Positions 35,601-46,448 of a stretch of 64,000 bases of DNA are shown here, in pieces (position 1 is the stretch's first letter; every line of letters starts with the position of its first letter). This DNA comes from Lentinus brumalis (lineage: Eukaryota; Basidiomycota; Agaricomycetes; Polyporales; Polyporaceae). Under the pieces are notes generated by a model. The model was not told the origin of the DNA, did not search any database, and saw nothing but the letters and a program-made list of their open reading frames with translations. The stretch spans positions 669,913 through 733,912 of the forward strand of contig MARA01000020.1 in NCBI GenBank assembly GCA_001792895.1, written 5' to 3'. The position numbers were made by a program, and so were the translations under genes.

Positions 35601-38600
35601 CAAGGGGACTGTACCTGCTGATGCCGCACGGAGAGACGCACTGTGTCGCATGCGGATTGATGGCTCCACTCAGGAAAAGTATGCGCTGGACCCAGAGTCA
35701 GGGGGGATCTTGATGAAGCGTCTTCATGCACGCATTGCCAGTTACAATGCTGTCGTTATATTTCTCATGAAGTGTAATATGGATATCAAGTTCATTGGCT
35801 CGGGCGAGGCTGCGAAGGCGTTAGTGTATTACGTGACAGACTACATAACAAAAGCATCGTTGCCTGCTCACATAGGGCTGGGTGCACTTTCATATGCTAT
35901 TCAAAAGACTAACGAGAGGTACCCTGACGCGACCCGGAAGGTGTGTCAAAGAGCGCTCTGACAGCCACTGTCAATCGTATGATCTCTCGCCTTGAGATAT
36001 CTCACCAGCAAGTTATGAGCTTCCTGATCGGAGGCGGTGATGTGTATAGGAGTGATACCTTTAGCATTTTACACTGGGGTTCGTTTGATCGGTTATTCAA
36101 AAGACATTTCCCTCAGGCGTCTCCCATTCCCGCTGAGATATCTGAAGATGTGGAGATGATAGATCCTGTCGCCGAACCATCTGAGGAGGTTCCTGAGGAG
36201 ACGGAGGTCCTTGGTCCGGATAGCGGTGTAGCAGAGCCTATAGAGATTGACGAGGAAGAAGATGCTTCTGATAACAATCAGAATGCGGAGGAGACATTTG
36301 TGTTGCAGTTGAAATCGGGGTCCATATCAGCGTCCAGTCAGCAGCAAGACTATGTGTACAGACCTACTGAAGCAGATTTTGAGGTGATGTCGCTTTATGA
36401 GTTTGTTGGCACTACCGAGAAGGTTGCGAAGAAATTCTTGAATTATCGTGGTGATGATCCAGCTCCTGAGGGCACCGACAACGCGGGCCATGTTCAGAGA
36501 CGTCGTGGGCGTAGACCTGCTCCGAGAGGATTATTCTGCAGTACGCAGCATACACAGCATGAAACGCACGGAGTACGAAAACGGACCATTTGGACAGTGC
36601 CCGTTGTCTTGGGAGACCGAGTTCCGAGATCTGATCAAAGCCCAGAGGAGAAAGAAAAGTGGGCCCGGATGATGCTCATTCTTTTCGTCCCGTGGCGGAA
36701 ACCTTCCGATTACGCAACTCAACTGAGACATGGACAGACGCGTTTGAGAGACAAAGACGTGTCATACCTAGTGCCCTTATGAAAATCATCGACAATATGA
36801 ACGTACTCTCGGAATGTCGGGACGTCCGAGATTCTGCAAGCAACCTTCGTCGTGCTGAAGCCCTGGCGTTTATGCGAGATGGATTGCCAGATGATGGGAT
36901 GGAGCATAGTGGTAGCGGAGAAGATACCGTTGGCGAAGATTACGAACTGTTTGATAAGTCTGACTTGTATAACATATATGACTCGTTTGATAATGATGAA
37001 CGGTTACGGGTGGATCTGGATAACATGGTCGGTCCGCGAGCTAGACAGGTGTTGGACATGTGCTTTACTAGCGGAGAGGGACCGCGACCCAGTCGTAAGC
37101 GAAAGGCTGACGCTATCACGGTCAGGACAGATGATGATGATGCGGATATCCAAGTGCAGCGAGCTGTGATGCGTGCTATCAAGCAGCAGCGGCGGCCTAC
37201 TCAAGAGACGAAGGATGCAAGGCGGCGAAAACGGCGGAGGGTCGGGGATATTGAGGAGAATGTGCGCGAGGCGACGCTGCAGGAGGCCACGAGGGCGAAT
37301 GGTATGTCAGAAGTGGATCGTATCAGGCAAGCAACGGAGCAAGTTGTACTTGAGATGGGTCTAGCAGATAATGCAGAGCAAGAGAGAGCTTTCCGACTCG
37401 TTGCGAACCATGTTGGTAATCCAACCGGCAGCGATCAGCTCTTGATGTACATCGCTGGAGTTGGCGGGACCGGGAAGACCCATGTTGTTAAGTCTATACT
37501 GCGCTTGTTTGAGCTACTTGGGCGGTCACATGAAATACTGGTAGGCGCACCTACCGGTTCTGCCGCGCTCAATATAGGAGGGTATACGATACATTCGCTG
37601 TTGATGATGCCCGGAGAGGTGAAGGCCACCACACTGAAGACTATACGGGCTATATGGAGCAAAGTGAAGTACTTCATCATTGACGAGGTGTCCATGGTTG
37701 GCGCGATTTTCCTCGCGGAAATCTCACGCCGGTTGCAGCTAGCTAAAGGTGATTTGGGAGCCTGTGCGGTCAGCTTGTTTGGTGGGGTGAACATGATCTT
37801 CACGGGCGACTTTGGGCAACTGAAACCGGTGCTGGCCGTCTCTTTGTTCGACCACGAGTTTGCCAATCATCCTGGACTACAGGCCGTAAGAGATTGTAAG
37901 GCTGTAGATTGTCTGACTGGTGTTTACCTCTGGAGGCAGGTCAAAACTGTGGTGCAGTTGTTAAAGAACCAACGACAGTCTGCAGACCCACAGTATGCAG
38001 CGTTACTGGGCCGAGCCAGAATCGGTCAGAGTCGAGTGAAGTGCGCGCCCGGCGAGAGTAGTGACATTGACACTTTGTATAGACGAATCACACACCAGCT
38101 TGCAAGCGACGACCGTGAAGCGATAGCAAATTTCAAGGACGCACCTATAATCGTCGGGACGAAGGATATCCGCGATGCCATTAATGCACGCATCATTGCG
38201 CACAAAGCAGAAGAGCTCGGAGTTGAGGTTACCGTGCTCCATTCAGAAGACAGGATTGCCAAGAAACCCGTTGCCGGGGAACTACGGCAAGGTCTGTGGA
38301 AATTATCAAGTAGCACCACGAAGGATGCGCTCGGGTGCTTACCAATGTTTGAGGGTATGCGCGTGATGGTCACCGAGAATATAGCCTTCGGCAGGCAAAT
38401 CGTGAATGGTACTGAAGGTGTGGTGAAGAAGGTTATTTACGAGGTCAGAGATGATATTGCATATGCAGCGGTAGCTTACATTCATGTTCCGGGAAGTGGC
38501 AAATTCTCTGAAGACTTGGAAGAGGACGTGGTGCCTATCTTTCCTGTGAAGAAGCATTTCCAAGTACGGATGTCAGTTGGAGGAAAGGCTAAGTCTCCAT

Positions 38601-38905
38601 GGGTGTCGAGGGGACAATTACCTTTAGTGCCGGCGTACGCGTATACCGACTACAAAAGTCAAGGAAAGTCTCTGAATTATGCCATCGTGGACGTCCATAG
38701 CGCGAAGAGTTTGCAAGGTGCGTACGTGATGTTATCTCGAGTCCGTGCACTGAGCGGTCTTATGATATTGCGTCCCTTCCAACACACAAAGCTCAGTGGG
38801 AACTTGTCGGAAGAGCTTAGAGACGAGCTCAACCGTTTTGCTGAGGATGCCGGTAAGACAACAACGCGTTACGAGGCACAGCGTGCGCTCGACACAGAGC
38901 CGTAG
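32658..38905 (+). pseudogene. Helitron Rep-helicase, frame-broken
   Basis: Segments in order: an N-terminal region with CAECQHDLEKGDLPKYALAN; a Helitron-like N domain (NPALLSWLFPHLDPWGIGGF; INFQGPPTLFITLNPSD); the HUH Rep motif GRGTLHCHMLIW with the downstream tyrosine pair in YYVTDYITK; and a Pif1-type SF1 helicase with Walker A GVGGTGKTH, Walker B FIIDEVSMV, motif III GDFGQLKPV, NQRQSADP, TDYKSQGKSL and the final VMLSRVRALSGL, ending at 38905. The frame changes at about 34135 (an A run: GK to NPHYTP), about 35195, about 35950, about 36530 and about 36690. Each can be bridged by a one- or two-base change and none has an obvious intron, so the protein is currently not encoded in one frame. 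The helicase half itself (36.8-38.9 kb) is continuous. Confidence 0.9.
32724..32870. repeat. Tandem repeat of a 10-bp ACTCGTTATN unit and ATATGTTGCACG units
   Basis: Five consecutive ACTCGTTAT-like units (32725 to about 32775) are followed by two ATATGTTGCACGT units and further degenerate CTCGTTAT copies up to about 32850. It lies just upstream of the Helitron protein frame and may be in its 5' untranslated or promoter region. Confidence 0.7.
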
Positions 38906-39067
38906 ACTGCGCGCCACGAAGCCTCCGAATGCACTGGTCGGTGCTACCGAAGGGGTCGCGCCAGATTGGATCTTCGTGATTTGCTTCATGGAGCGTCAAC
39001 GAGAGGCCAGAGAGTTTGTGTACGTTTCTTGCCACGGGCTGCTGGCAAGAGTGGGTCGAGTCGCCAT

Positions 39068-39100
39068 CTTGTACAGGGGAATAGCCCCGCACAAGACTAG
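39068..39100 (+). repeat. Hairpin core copy 2 with ACTAG, putative Helitron 3' end
   Basis: Stem arms CTTGTACAGGGG and CCCCGCACAAG around AATAG, then ACTAG|T. The 12 bases before it (GTCGCCATCTTG, 39060-39071) are identical to those before the copy at 63200. Confidence 0.75.
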
Positions 39101-39639
39101 TTGTGGTGTAGAGTTCAAGTATCATAAGTCCAAAGCGGACAGAGACCGACAAAGTTCGAGGATTTGTGTGGTCGTATTTGTACAAGTGGCGGTGCGACCC
39201 GGACCTCCGGCATCCGGCCGTCCGGATGCCTTCCACCATCCTCGCAAACTTGGGATCATCTGTTATGAACACCGTTTGAGCCATCAAACTCCGCAGTCGT
39301 CGCACCTTTGCTGCATGCTTTGACACACACACCACGGCCCGGGTTCTTCTCATGTAGTGCAATGTATATATCTGTAGCAGAGTACATGATACAATCCATT
39401 CTACATCGCTACACGCGTGCGGGAGGTTACAAAAGTACAACAAATGAGATGATGGTCATGGAGGAATTGCAATACAGTCTTCAGTGTCAGTAAAGGGGCG
39501 TGAACAATATGCAATCGACGTCGTGCAGGGGAGAACGTGGTATTCGTGGCGTGGGCAGGAATGTTGCCGAAGTGAGACAGACAGTTGGCCGCGAGTGGAG
39601 CATATCAGAGGAGGTGACGGTCCAGAGCGAGCGCGGCCA
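39101..39639. other. Intergenic, no supported gene
   Basis: Between the Helitron 3' end and the RING gene. Weak similarity to the spacer of the hairpin repeat (AGAGTTCAA after ACTAG) is seen at 39096-39125. No coding exon is supported. Confidence 0.45.
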
Positions 39640-41119
39640 CTATGCATCAGGGACAGTCTGACGGCGATGTTCCTGGATCTGGTCCCACGTGCTGGTCAGG
39701 TCGTAGATGGGACCTTCCAGTTGTCTGGAATCGTAGCGACGACGACAATATGGACATTGATAGGGTGGAAGATAGGTCCTGTTTTCCTCAGGGATGCCCG
39801 CATCTTCTTCGTCCGCCCGTCGCTTGATTTCAGTCCGCAATTGGACCAGGAACATCTCCCTGGTGCACACCCGCCTGTTGCATACACCGTGTCCGCACGG
39901 GAATCTGTAAAAGACATGTAAGGACACAGTCACAATAGTCAGGTAATGGACAACGAACATGTAATCTGCCGGCGCTCCGAAGCAAACTGAGCACTCCGCG
40001 CACTTTTCGAGCGCATCAATCAGAGCTTCACAGCGGCGCTGGAAAGAAATTGGTCAGTAAGAGCTACTGGATAATGATTTACGAATACGGTGGGACGGAG
40101 ACGTACCAACTCGTCCTTGGTTTTGCAGTGTGCCTGCACAAAGAAAGCCGAAGTATCAGTCAGTAGTCATTACGGCGTCGCGAAAGTGGACACTCACTTC
40201 CTTCGTAGCCTCGTGGCTGGACTTCGATTGGGCCAGCTCGCATTCCGCCTTCTGAGTGTCCTCTCGCAGTCTTTGCTCAAAGTCGCGGATCACCTGGTCC
40301 TGCTGTCCAATGTACTTGTCACGGGAGCGAAGTCTTTCGAGCGTGTGCGCGAGTGTGCGCTCGCTAGTGCGAAGCTCGGTGTCCTTCTTCCTGAGGTCGC
40401 ACTCCAGCGCGACCATCTTACCCTCTGTTTGCTTTGCTTTGCTTTCGTGCTCGTTCAAACGGCTCCTTAGTTCCTGCAGACTTTCATCTTGCTGGCGAAC
40501 CTGCGCCCGCAAGGCGTTATTCTCAGCTTCACGTATGATGGGCAGGGCCCAGTTATGATTGAGCTCGTCGCGAGCCTTTGCGAGCGCCGTCTGAAGGGTC
40601 TCGCGCTCCTGTCTATGCTCTACATCCGTCATGCGAAGAGTGGCCAGCTCGGACGCTTGGAGGTTGTACATGAACTCAAGCGAGTTGATGCGCGTCTCGA
40701 GAATTTGCATTCGGTGCGTGGTGCTGCCCTCAAGTGAATTATACATAAGAGTTCACAAACGGTGGACAGTGTCGTAGTTCTGTAGAGGCGTGGCAGACAT
40801 CACGTAGTTAGCAGATATAAGATCTCCGGGAGACACGTGGGTCAGACGTACCGTTGTCGACACTTCATTGTCCTGGCTGGTCTGGGAGACGTCGCCTACC
40901 GCAAGCACATTGGGAGGTGGGAGCGCGCCACTGTCCGCCTGCCACTCTGACACCTTGTCGTTGCAGCATAGCGATGAGTTTGAATTGCGGGTCTTCGAAC
41001 GGTGGCGCTCTCTGGGAGTGAATAGAAAAGCATGGATCTCGTACCTGTGGGGTACCAGCCCCCTCATATATGGCTTCTCCGCTGCCGGCGTGGATTGTGG
41101 GAGGCAAGCCTGATGACAT
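39640..41119 (-). CDS. Coiled-coil RING-finger protein
   Basis: The main exon (about 40730-40199) is a long coiled coil (RINSLEFMYNLQASELATLR; LQELRSRLNEHESKAKQ; LRTSERTLAHTLERLRS). In-phase introns lead to AHCKTKDEL and RRCEALIDALEKCAECSVC. After removal of a 58-nt intron the rest reads FGAPADYIFPCGHGVC, NRRVCTREMFL and LPPYQCPYCRRRYD: a C3HC4-type RING with the second Cys pair far downstream, ending VPDA at 39640. The coiled coil plus RING suggests an oligomeric E3 ligase. The 5' end is uncertain. A plausible first exon starts at 41119 (MSSGLPPTIHAGSGEAIYEG), but the joins at about 40760-40900 are unresolved because an in-frame TGA precedes the ATG at 40746. An N-terminally short form starting at 40746 is the alternative. 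Confidence 0.65.
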
Positions 41120-41186
41120 GACCGACGCAAGAAGGAGTTGAGCGGCACAGAATGGGGACAGATGCGAGTAGGAGGACGTCGATGCT

Positions 41187-41451
41187 GTTTGTACGAGGGA
41201 ATAGCCCCATACAAACAAGAGAAGGAAAAGTATGGACTGTCGTCAAAGCTCGGGTACAGTAGAGTACAGGCGAGGATGGACTTCGCGAGTTTCGTGGCGT
41301 TGTTTGTCCTTGTGGACGTTGTGGCGTCAGGCGCTACAGCAGTGGCGGTGCAGGTGGTCCGCGGGTTTTCGGACGCTTCCCTCCTCAACGTTGTAGTTCA
41401 TTCGAACCTCTGATACTTCTGGTCTTGCGCGGGGCTATTCCCTCGCACAAG
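41187..41451 (-). repeat. Hairpin-bounded 265-bp repeat, copy in reverse orientation
   Basis: Bounded by cores at 41187-41216 (GTTTGTACGAGGG, AATAG, CCCCATACAAAC) and 41424-41451 (CTTGCGCGGGG, CTATT, CCCTCGCACAAG). The 207-nt spacer carries an open frame with DFASFVALFVLVDVVAS, which is matched in the same frame by the reverse strand of the spacer at 63228-63445 (DFAKFNVLFVHIDIVAS, 11 of 17 identical). It is therefore the same unit as 63200-63474, inverted. Confidence 0.7.
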
Positions 41452-41731
41452 GCGGCGACTTCTTGGGTTGGAGACTGGCGTGTGCAGTACGTAGAGATAC
41501 CAACTCGAAGTCTTCATTCCTCGGCTCGTAAGTCCACGCTGTACCTGCTAATGGTTGGTTCCAAAGCTCACCCTCGCCTTCTTGCTTTCATTGAAGGGTC
41601 GCGCCCTGGAGGCGTACTCCGACGGATGCGGTATATGCTTGAATGCTTTACCTTTGGTCTGGTGCAGCATTTTAGGTCAGTCTTACAGGGACCGAAGTCG
41701 TGTTCGTGGCTGACTGAGTAATCCTGACATG

Positions 41732-42185
41732 TTACATGTACTGCACAACCCCTTCAGTACCCCCTCGCCGTCTATCTAATCCCATCAAATTATGGATGAC
41801 ACTACGGACGTGAACATGGACGTGGGTGAGTGATAACATCTGAGTAAAAGCTTTGATGAAACACTCACGCTGTGATCGCCAGCTCTGCTTTGACCTGGTC
41901 AATTCCTCGCATGTGTAGAATGCGGCGGCCATCTTCTGTTTGTCGGAATACGACAATTTCACCGGAGAACGGGGGGCAAGTGCAGAGGCGACGAACTCCG
42001 GCGTTCTGACGTGATTCCACGTCGACCAGAATCACATAGTAGACGTTATAGTAGTCCCATTCTGGCGCATGTCGACAGGCTACCCGGACAACGTGACAAC
42101 CCTCGACGCCACCAGCAATAGACCAGATATGGTCGAGTATGGGCCGCTGGCAACAGTGGTCGATGTGATGGTAGAGCCTGCTAGG
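41732..42185 (-). CDS. Orphan gene, two or more exons (5' end unresolved)
   Basis: The last two exons read cleanly: HVVRVACRHAPEWDYYNVYY, VILVDVESRQNAGVRRLCTC, FSGEIVVFRQTEDGRRILHM and QVKAELAITA, then an in-phase GT-AG intron (about 68 nt) and VIHNLMGLDRRRGGTEGVVQ, ending at 41732. No ATG begins the first of these exons (the frame opens with GTG), so at least one 5' exon lies further right, probably before 42300. No family is recognised. The GEIVVFRQ...ILHM stretch resembles GDIIVLKR...VHI in the gene at 56462. Confidence 0.55.
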
Positions 42186-42791
42186 CACGTAACGGAAGGT
42201 GGCTCTCCCTCGGATACGGAAGACATATCCTCGCTGCCATCCACCCTGTGTCTGCGTTCAGAGAAGAGCACACAGCAGGTGCCACCAGACTCACATCACT
42301 GACTACCGATACGTCTTGAACGCATGGTTGAAAGGCTTGCATGGTCGTCGTTGTGCGGACGTATTGAACGAGAGGATTTGAATGTGTATCGGATAGATCG
42401 TTTTGAAAGCTGTGAGTGCATCGCATCACGTTTGATGATCTCGCTTGGTCCGTGGACGTCGCGCGCGGTTGCGTTCCTGAGACATACATACGCCGATCCC
42501 GACTATCAAGGAAGGACCGCCGACCGGTGTCGGTGTTGAGATCGGATATCACGGAGGGGATTCCCAGAATGCACGGTCGCAATGATGTCATTGGTAGTAT
42601 ACATGCTGCTCGCTGACCGTTACGATCTGTATTTTAGATCTGGAATTGTGGTACTTCCTGTGCCATGCGATTGTGCAATTATTGTGTCTGCTTTTCTCGT
42701 TTGGACCGGCCGATGACGAGGGTGAGCAATATGAAAAGGTGTGCTCATCCAAGACAGACGACTGTTCCTCTTCACCAGAGCCAGAACTACT
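42186..42791. other. Region upstream of the kinase gene
   Basis: Short open frames on both strands could be 5' exons of the minus-strand orphan or of the kinase, but no phase-consistent set could be chosen. No repeat is recognised. Confidence 0.4.
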
Positions 42792-42821
42792 ATGGTCCCC
42801 GTGCCTCGTCCCAAACGCCGC
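42792..42821 (+). pseudogene. First codons of the protein kinase, cut off by the Gypsy element
   Basis: ATG at 42792 opens MVPVPRPKRR and runs directly into the 5' boundary of the retroelement. When the element and one CCGC target copy are removed, the frame continues at 51795 as GLASRIVIRSDSQAGVGIP. This is the left half of an interrupted exon. Confidence 0.65.
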
Positions 42822-43670
42822 TGTGGAAGAATTGGTTCCTGGGCGAGCAACAGGTCAGCGGTAGCGTCTCCGACTTCGAGCGTAGACGAGAGGCGTTGTA
42901 GTAGAAGCGGGTGGCGAACGACGAAGAGCGGCGACGAGTTACGGCGAGCGAGCGGACGACGGGCGAGCGGGGAGAAATGCGTGAAAAGGGAAAGTGCATT
43001 TCGAGGACGTCTCGCGCCTCGTTTATGTACAGAGCCTAGGACCCCACAGGCCGTGCTCGCAGCCGGGGTCCTACCATCTCACAGCGTGACAATCGAGAGG
43101 AAATACATCCAGAACATAACATAGGAAAGTGACCGTCCGATGGGAAGACCCGAACTCCAACGCCGCGCGTCAACCTGGGGGAAATCGGAGGAATGACTCG
43201 GCCCGACATACGTAGCAGACGTCATCTGGAAGTGCGGACTGGCCCCTCAGTCGCTGATGAACGTCTACTCGCTGTCTGTGGCCTACCGTCTCCGACTCAA
43301 CACCAGATGAACAACACGCCGTCTTTGTCCGGGGTAGAGGCGGAGCGTATCGAGAGAAAGGGGGAGGAGCGTCCGAGACCTGTATCGTTCTGGGAGCTAC
43401 GGAAGGAAGCGAATAGTGAGAGATAGACGGCAATCACGGAAACATACGTAACAGTCTTCGAGAATCTGTCATGAAGCACCAGCCTGGCCAGTCCGTCCAG
43501 CTGCGTGTCGTCATCGAGCCTTGCTGAGCTTGCGATGACCGTTCTTGAGTCTCTGCTGGTCGTCGTCGTTGTCTTGGTGAGAAGCGCAGCGAAACGCGCC
43601 GCCGTTACGCGCGGTCACGTGTGTCTGTTTCTGCGTGTACATGGGAGCGTGAGCGAACGTCTCTACCACA
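42822..43670 (-). repeat. Gypsy LTR, left copy (3' LTR in element orientation)
   Basis: 849 bp, TGTGGAAGAATTGG to CTCTACCACA. It matches 50941-51790 base for base apart from one C. Confidence 0.95.
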
Positions 43671-43808
43671 AGTGGGGGCGACATAAGATCTCGACCCCGA
43701 GATCAAGCAGTCATAACAAAGAAAGAAGGGGTGAGAGCGGGATCAGCGAAGTAGGAAGGACGCGGGGCAGGGGACTGGAGAACATGAGAACAGAAGGACG
43801 TTACTGGA

Positions 43809-46440
43809 TCACCCAACGGTGCGCGAAAAGAGATTTGATTGGAGTTTACGGAGGTCGGCTATGTTCGATTGGCAACGTTCTGTCGAGCGGATCCGGAAGG
43901 CGTGTCGTTCGAGACCCGGCTCTGAGGTGAAGTCGGAGAGAGTGTCGAGGAAGCATGTACCGCTGTACTCGAAAGCTGAATTGTTCGTAACCTGGTTGCA
44001 GGTGCGTTCGTAGAGACCGTTTTCATCTACGTCCCAAATATAACTCTCATTCAGTGACAAGCGAGCAGCGTGAGCGGACGTCGGGGTCTGGTTATCCGGA
44101 CGGAAGTAGAAGAGCCGCAGACGACTCGCCGGGGCGCTGGATTTCATCAGCGTGCCATCAAGTTCACGTAAACGGTACGAGCCATTGGGATAACGCAAGG
44201 ACACCACGTAAGGACCAGACCAACGGAGAGCGCCTTTGTGTCCTTGCTGCGCGTCGAGCCAAGTCTCATGTAAGAGGACCCAAGTCCCAGGCTCGAACTC
44301 TGCGGCACGGATACGCTTCTCGTTCCTTCTGTTGAAGTCTTCAACCGAGCGCAGGCGCGTCGAATCGAGGTTAGTGCGCGCTTGCGTCACATCAGATTCG
44401 CGGCGCGAGAGCTGCGCGATGCGCAGCGCAAGCAAGTCTTCCGTACTGCGGACGGTATGCCAGTCCAAGGTGTGCCAGGTCCGGTCCATGAGATCATAAG
44501 GGAAGAGGCAGTGCATGCCATAGAGCAGATAATAAGGCGTATATCCTGTTGCGCGAGACGTTGTTGTGCGCACAGCGAGCAGCCCTGCATGCAGATATTT
44601 GCGCCATAGGTGCGGGCGACCCGGAGGGCAAAGCTTCAAGATAGAGCGGCACAAGGTCTGTCCATGACGCTCCGCGACGCCGTTCGCTTTGGCGTTGTAC
44701 GGCGAAGTGACGATGACAGCGATGTGGTGACGAATGAGGAGCTCATGCGCTGCGCCTTTGAACTCAGAGCCATTGTCACATACGAGAACGGGGATGCAGC
44801 CGAAGCGGCAGATGACGTCCTCATACAGGAAGCGGGCCCACGACTTGGCATTATTCTTGCGCGACCATCGAGCCTCCGGCCACATCGAGGTCGCGCAGGA
44901 AGCATGCAGCAAGAAGGAACCATCAGGCATGAATATCGTATCAACGTGAATGCGGCGCAGGATAGAAGGGCATAAGGAACGAGTAAGGGGAGGGCAAGTA
45001 CGATACCGAGTGTGCATCTGGCAGGTGGTGCACGACGCCACGAACCACCCAACATCGAGGTACATGTTCGGCCACCAGTAGCGATCTTGAAGTGCAGTAT
45101 ACGTCGTGTCTCGGCCGCGATGACCGGTGAGGTTGTGGACTTCCGCGATAAGTGGCTGTCGACGAGCGAGCTCGGCTACCACCGCTTGAGGGGTGCGGTC
45201 GCGGCGGTCGCGCCACAATCGGTCTTCCGCGAGGAAGAACCGCGAGGCGAAGGTGCGGTACGATCTAATAGCAGAGGAATCAGTGCCAACTGAAGGAGGG
45301 AGCGTACCAGAACGGAGGAAGGCCGCGAGAGCGTGCCAGTCGGGCTCTGCAGCGCGAACCGAGTGTTCATGCGCCGCGGTGGGGGGAACGAGCGAGGCGA
45401 GTGGCGCTGTTGTGATGCCCGCGAGTGCCGTGACTGCTGCGCCTCGAGGCCCGACAACGGGCACCGCGAGCGTAACGGCTGGAACCCGCGGGACGTCGGG
45501 CAGAGTGGACGCGCCCACCCGTCGGTACGCTGGAGGCGAGGTGGGGTCCTGGTGGTACTCATTTCGGTAGTCTAGACAGTCAGCATAATAATCTTGAAAC
45601 GCAAGTGTGACCAGTTCGTCTCCAACGAGAAACTCGCGTACGCCTTCCCGACAGAGGCCTCGTGCGCGGTGATCGTTGTTGAAGTACGCGGTTGACCGGG
45701 AGCGCAGCATGCTGGCTGCAGGACGCCACGCCGAGTACTTGTCGTTCCCGAAGACGAAGATGCCGTCATGGACGATCGTTGCCGACGAGTCGAGGAGCGT
45801 AGGGGTGGGACCCAGATCGCGACCCCAGGTGGAGCCCTTGGCGGCGAGCATGTCGACTAGCAGCGCCCCTCGAGAGAGAAAAGCGAGCGAAGGCGAGGAG
45901 AATTGTGGCAGCGTATAAGTAGCTGTCCGTCCGAAGTATTCGTCGAGATGAGCTTCTCCATCAGATTCGTCGCTGTCGTCCGGAGCCGGACGGCGGCGTG
46001 AGAGGGCATCCTGGGCGCGTCCTTTCTCAGCGGGGATGTGTCGCAAGGTGAAGTCAAACAGCCCAAGATACGACACCCAGCGAGTCATCGGCGCATTCGG
46101 GAGGTCAGGTTCGCGGATCATTTGTTCCAGAAACTTAGCGTCGACCTCTAGCACAAAGTGGATGCCCCAGACTCGATGACGTAGCTCCTTCAGGGCTCGA
46201 AACACGCCATATAGCTCGGCCTTTGGTTGTGAGTACCGAGATTCCGTCGCCGAGAAGGTACAAGACCCGAAGAGCGCGGGATGTCGCTGCAGATCGTGAT
46301 ACTGATAGAGGACCCACCCAGCCCCGTGGAAGGAGGAGTCGACCCCGACGACCACGAGGCCAGGGGAGGGAATTTCGAGCGGGGGATGAATGGACGCCGC
46401 GAGTGGTATTTGACGGCTTTCAGTACCGGTGCGGATGTAC
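43809..46440 (-). CDS. Gypsy RNase H and integrase segment
   Basis: The frame is continuous from about 46440 to the stop at 43809. RNase H motifs: VVVGVDSSFHGAGWVLYQ, ELYGVFRALKEL, LEVDAKFLE and DALSRR. The integrase has its zinc-binding HHCC region (VHNLTGHRGRDTTY ... CTTCQ) and catalytic D,D,E core (HVDTIFMPDG; VCDNGSEFKG; NGVAERHGQTLC), followed by a basic C-terminal domain (GTWVLLHETWLDA; LRWSGPYVVSLRYPNGSY). All three acidic residues of the core are present, so this part could be functional. Confidence 0.93.
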
Positions 46441-46448
46441 TGCAGCCT

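Larger units (their letters stand above)
32658..39100 (+). mobile_element. Helitron (rolling-circle transposon), left end unresolved
   Basis: It contains a Rep-helicase frame set (32.9-38.9 kb). About 165 bp after the helicase stop there is a stem-loop (39068-39095: CTTGTACAGGGG, loop AATAG, CCCCGCACAAG) followed by ACTAG and then T. A hairpin a few bases before CTRR (here CTAG) and a 3' T is the classical Helitron 3' end. The 5' TC end was not identified, so the start coordinate is only the first open frame. Because the same hairpin core recurs elsewhere with flanking similarity, the 3' end call is moderate. Confidence 0.7.
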
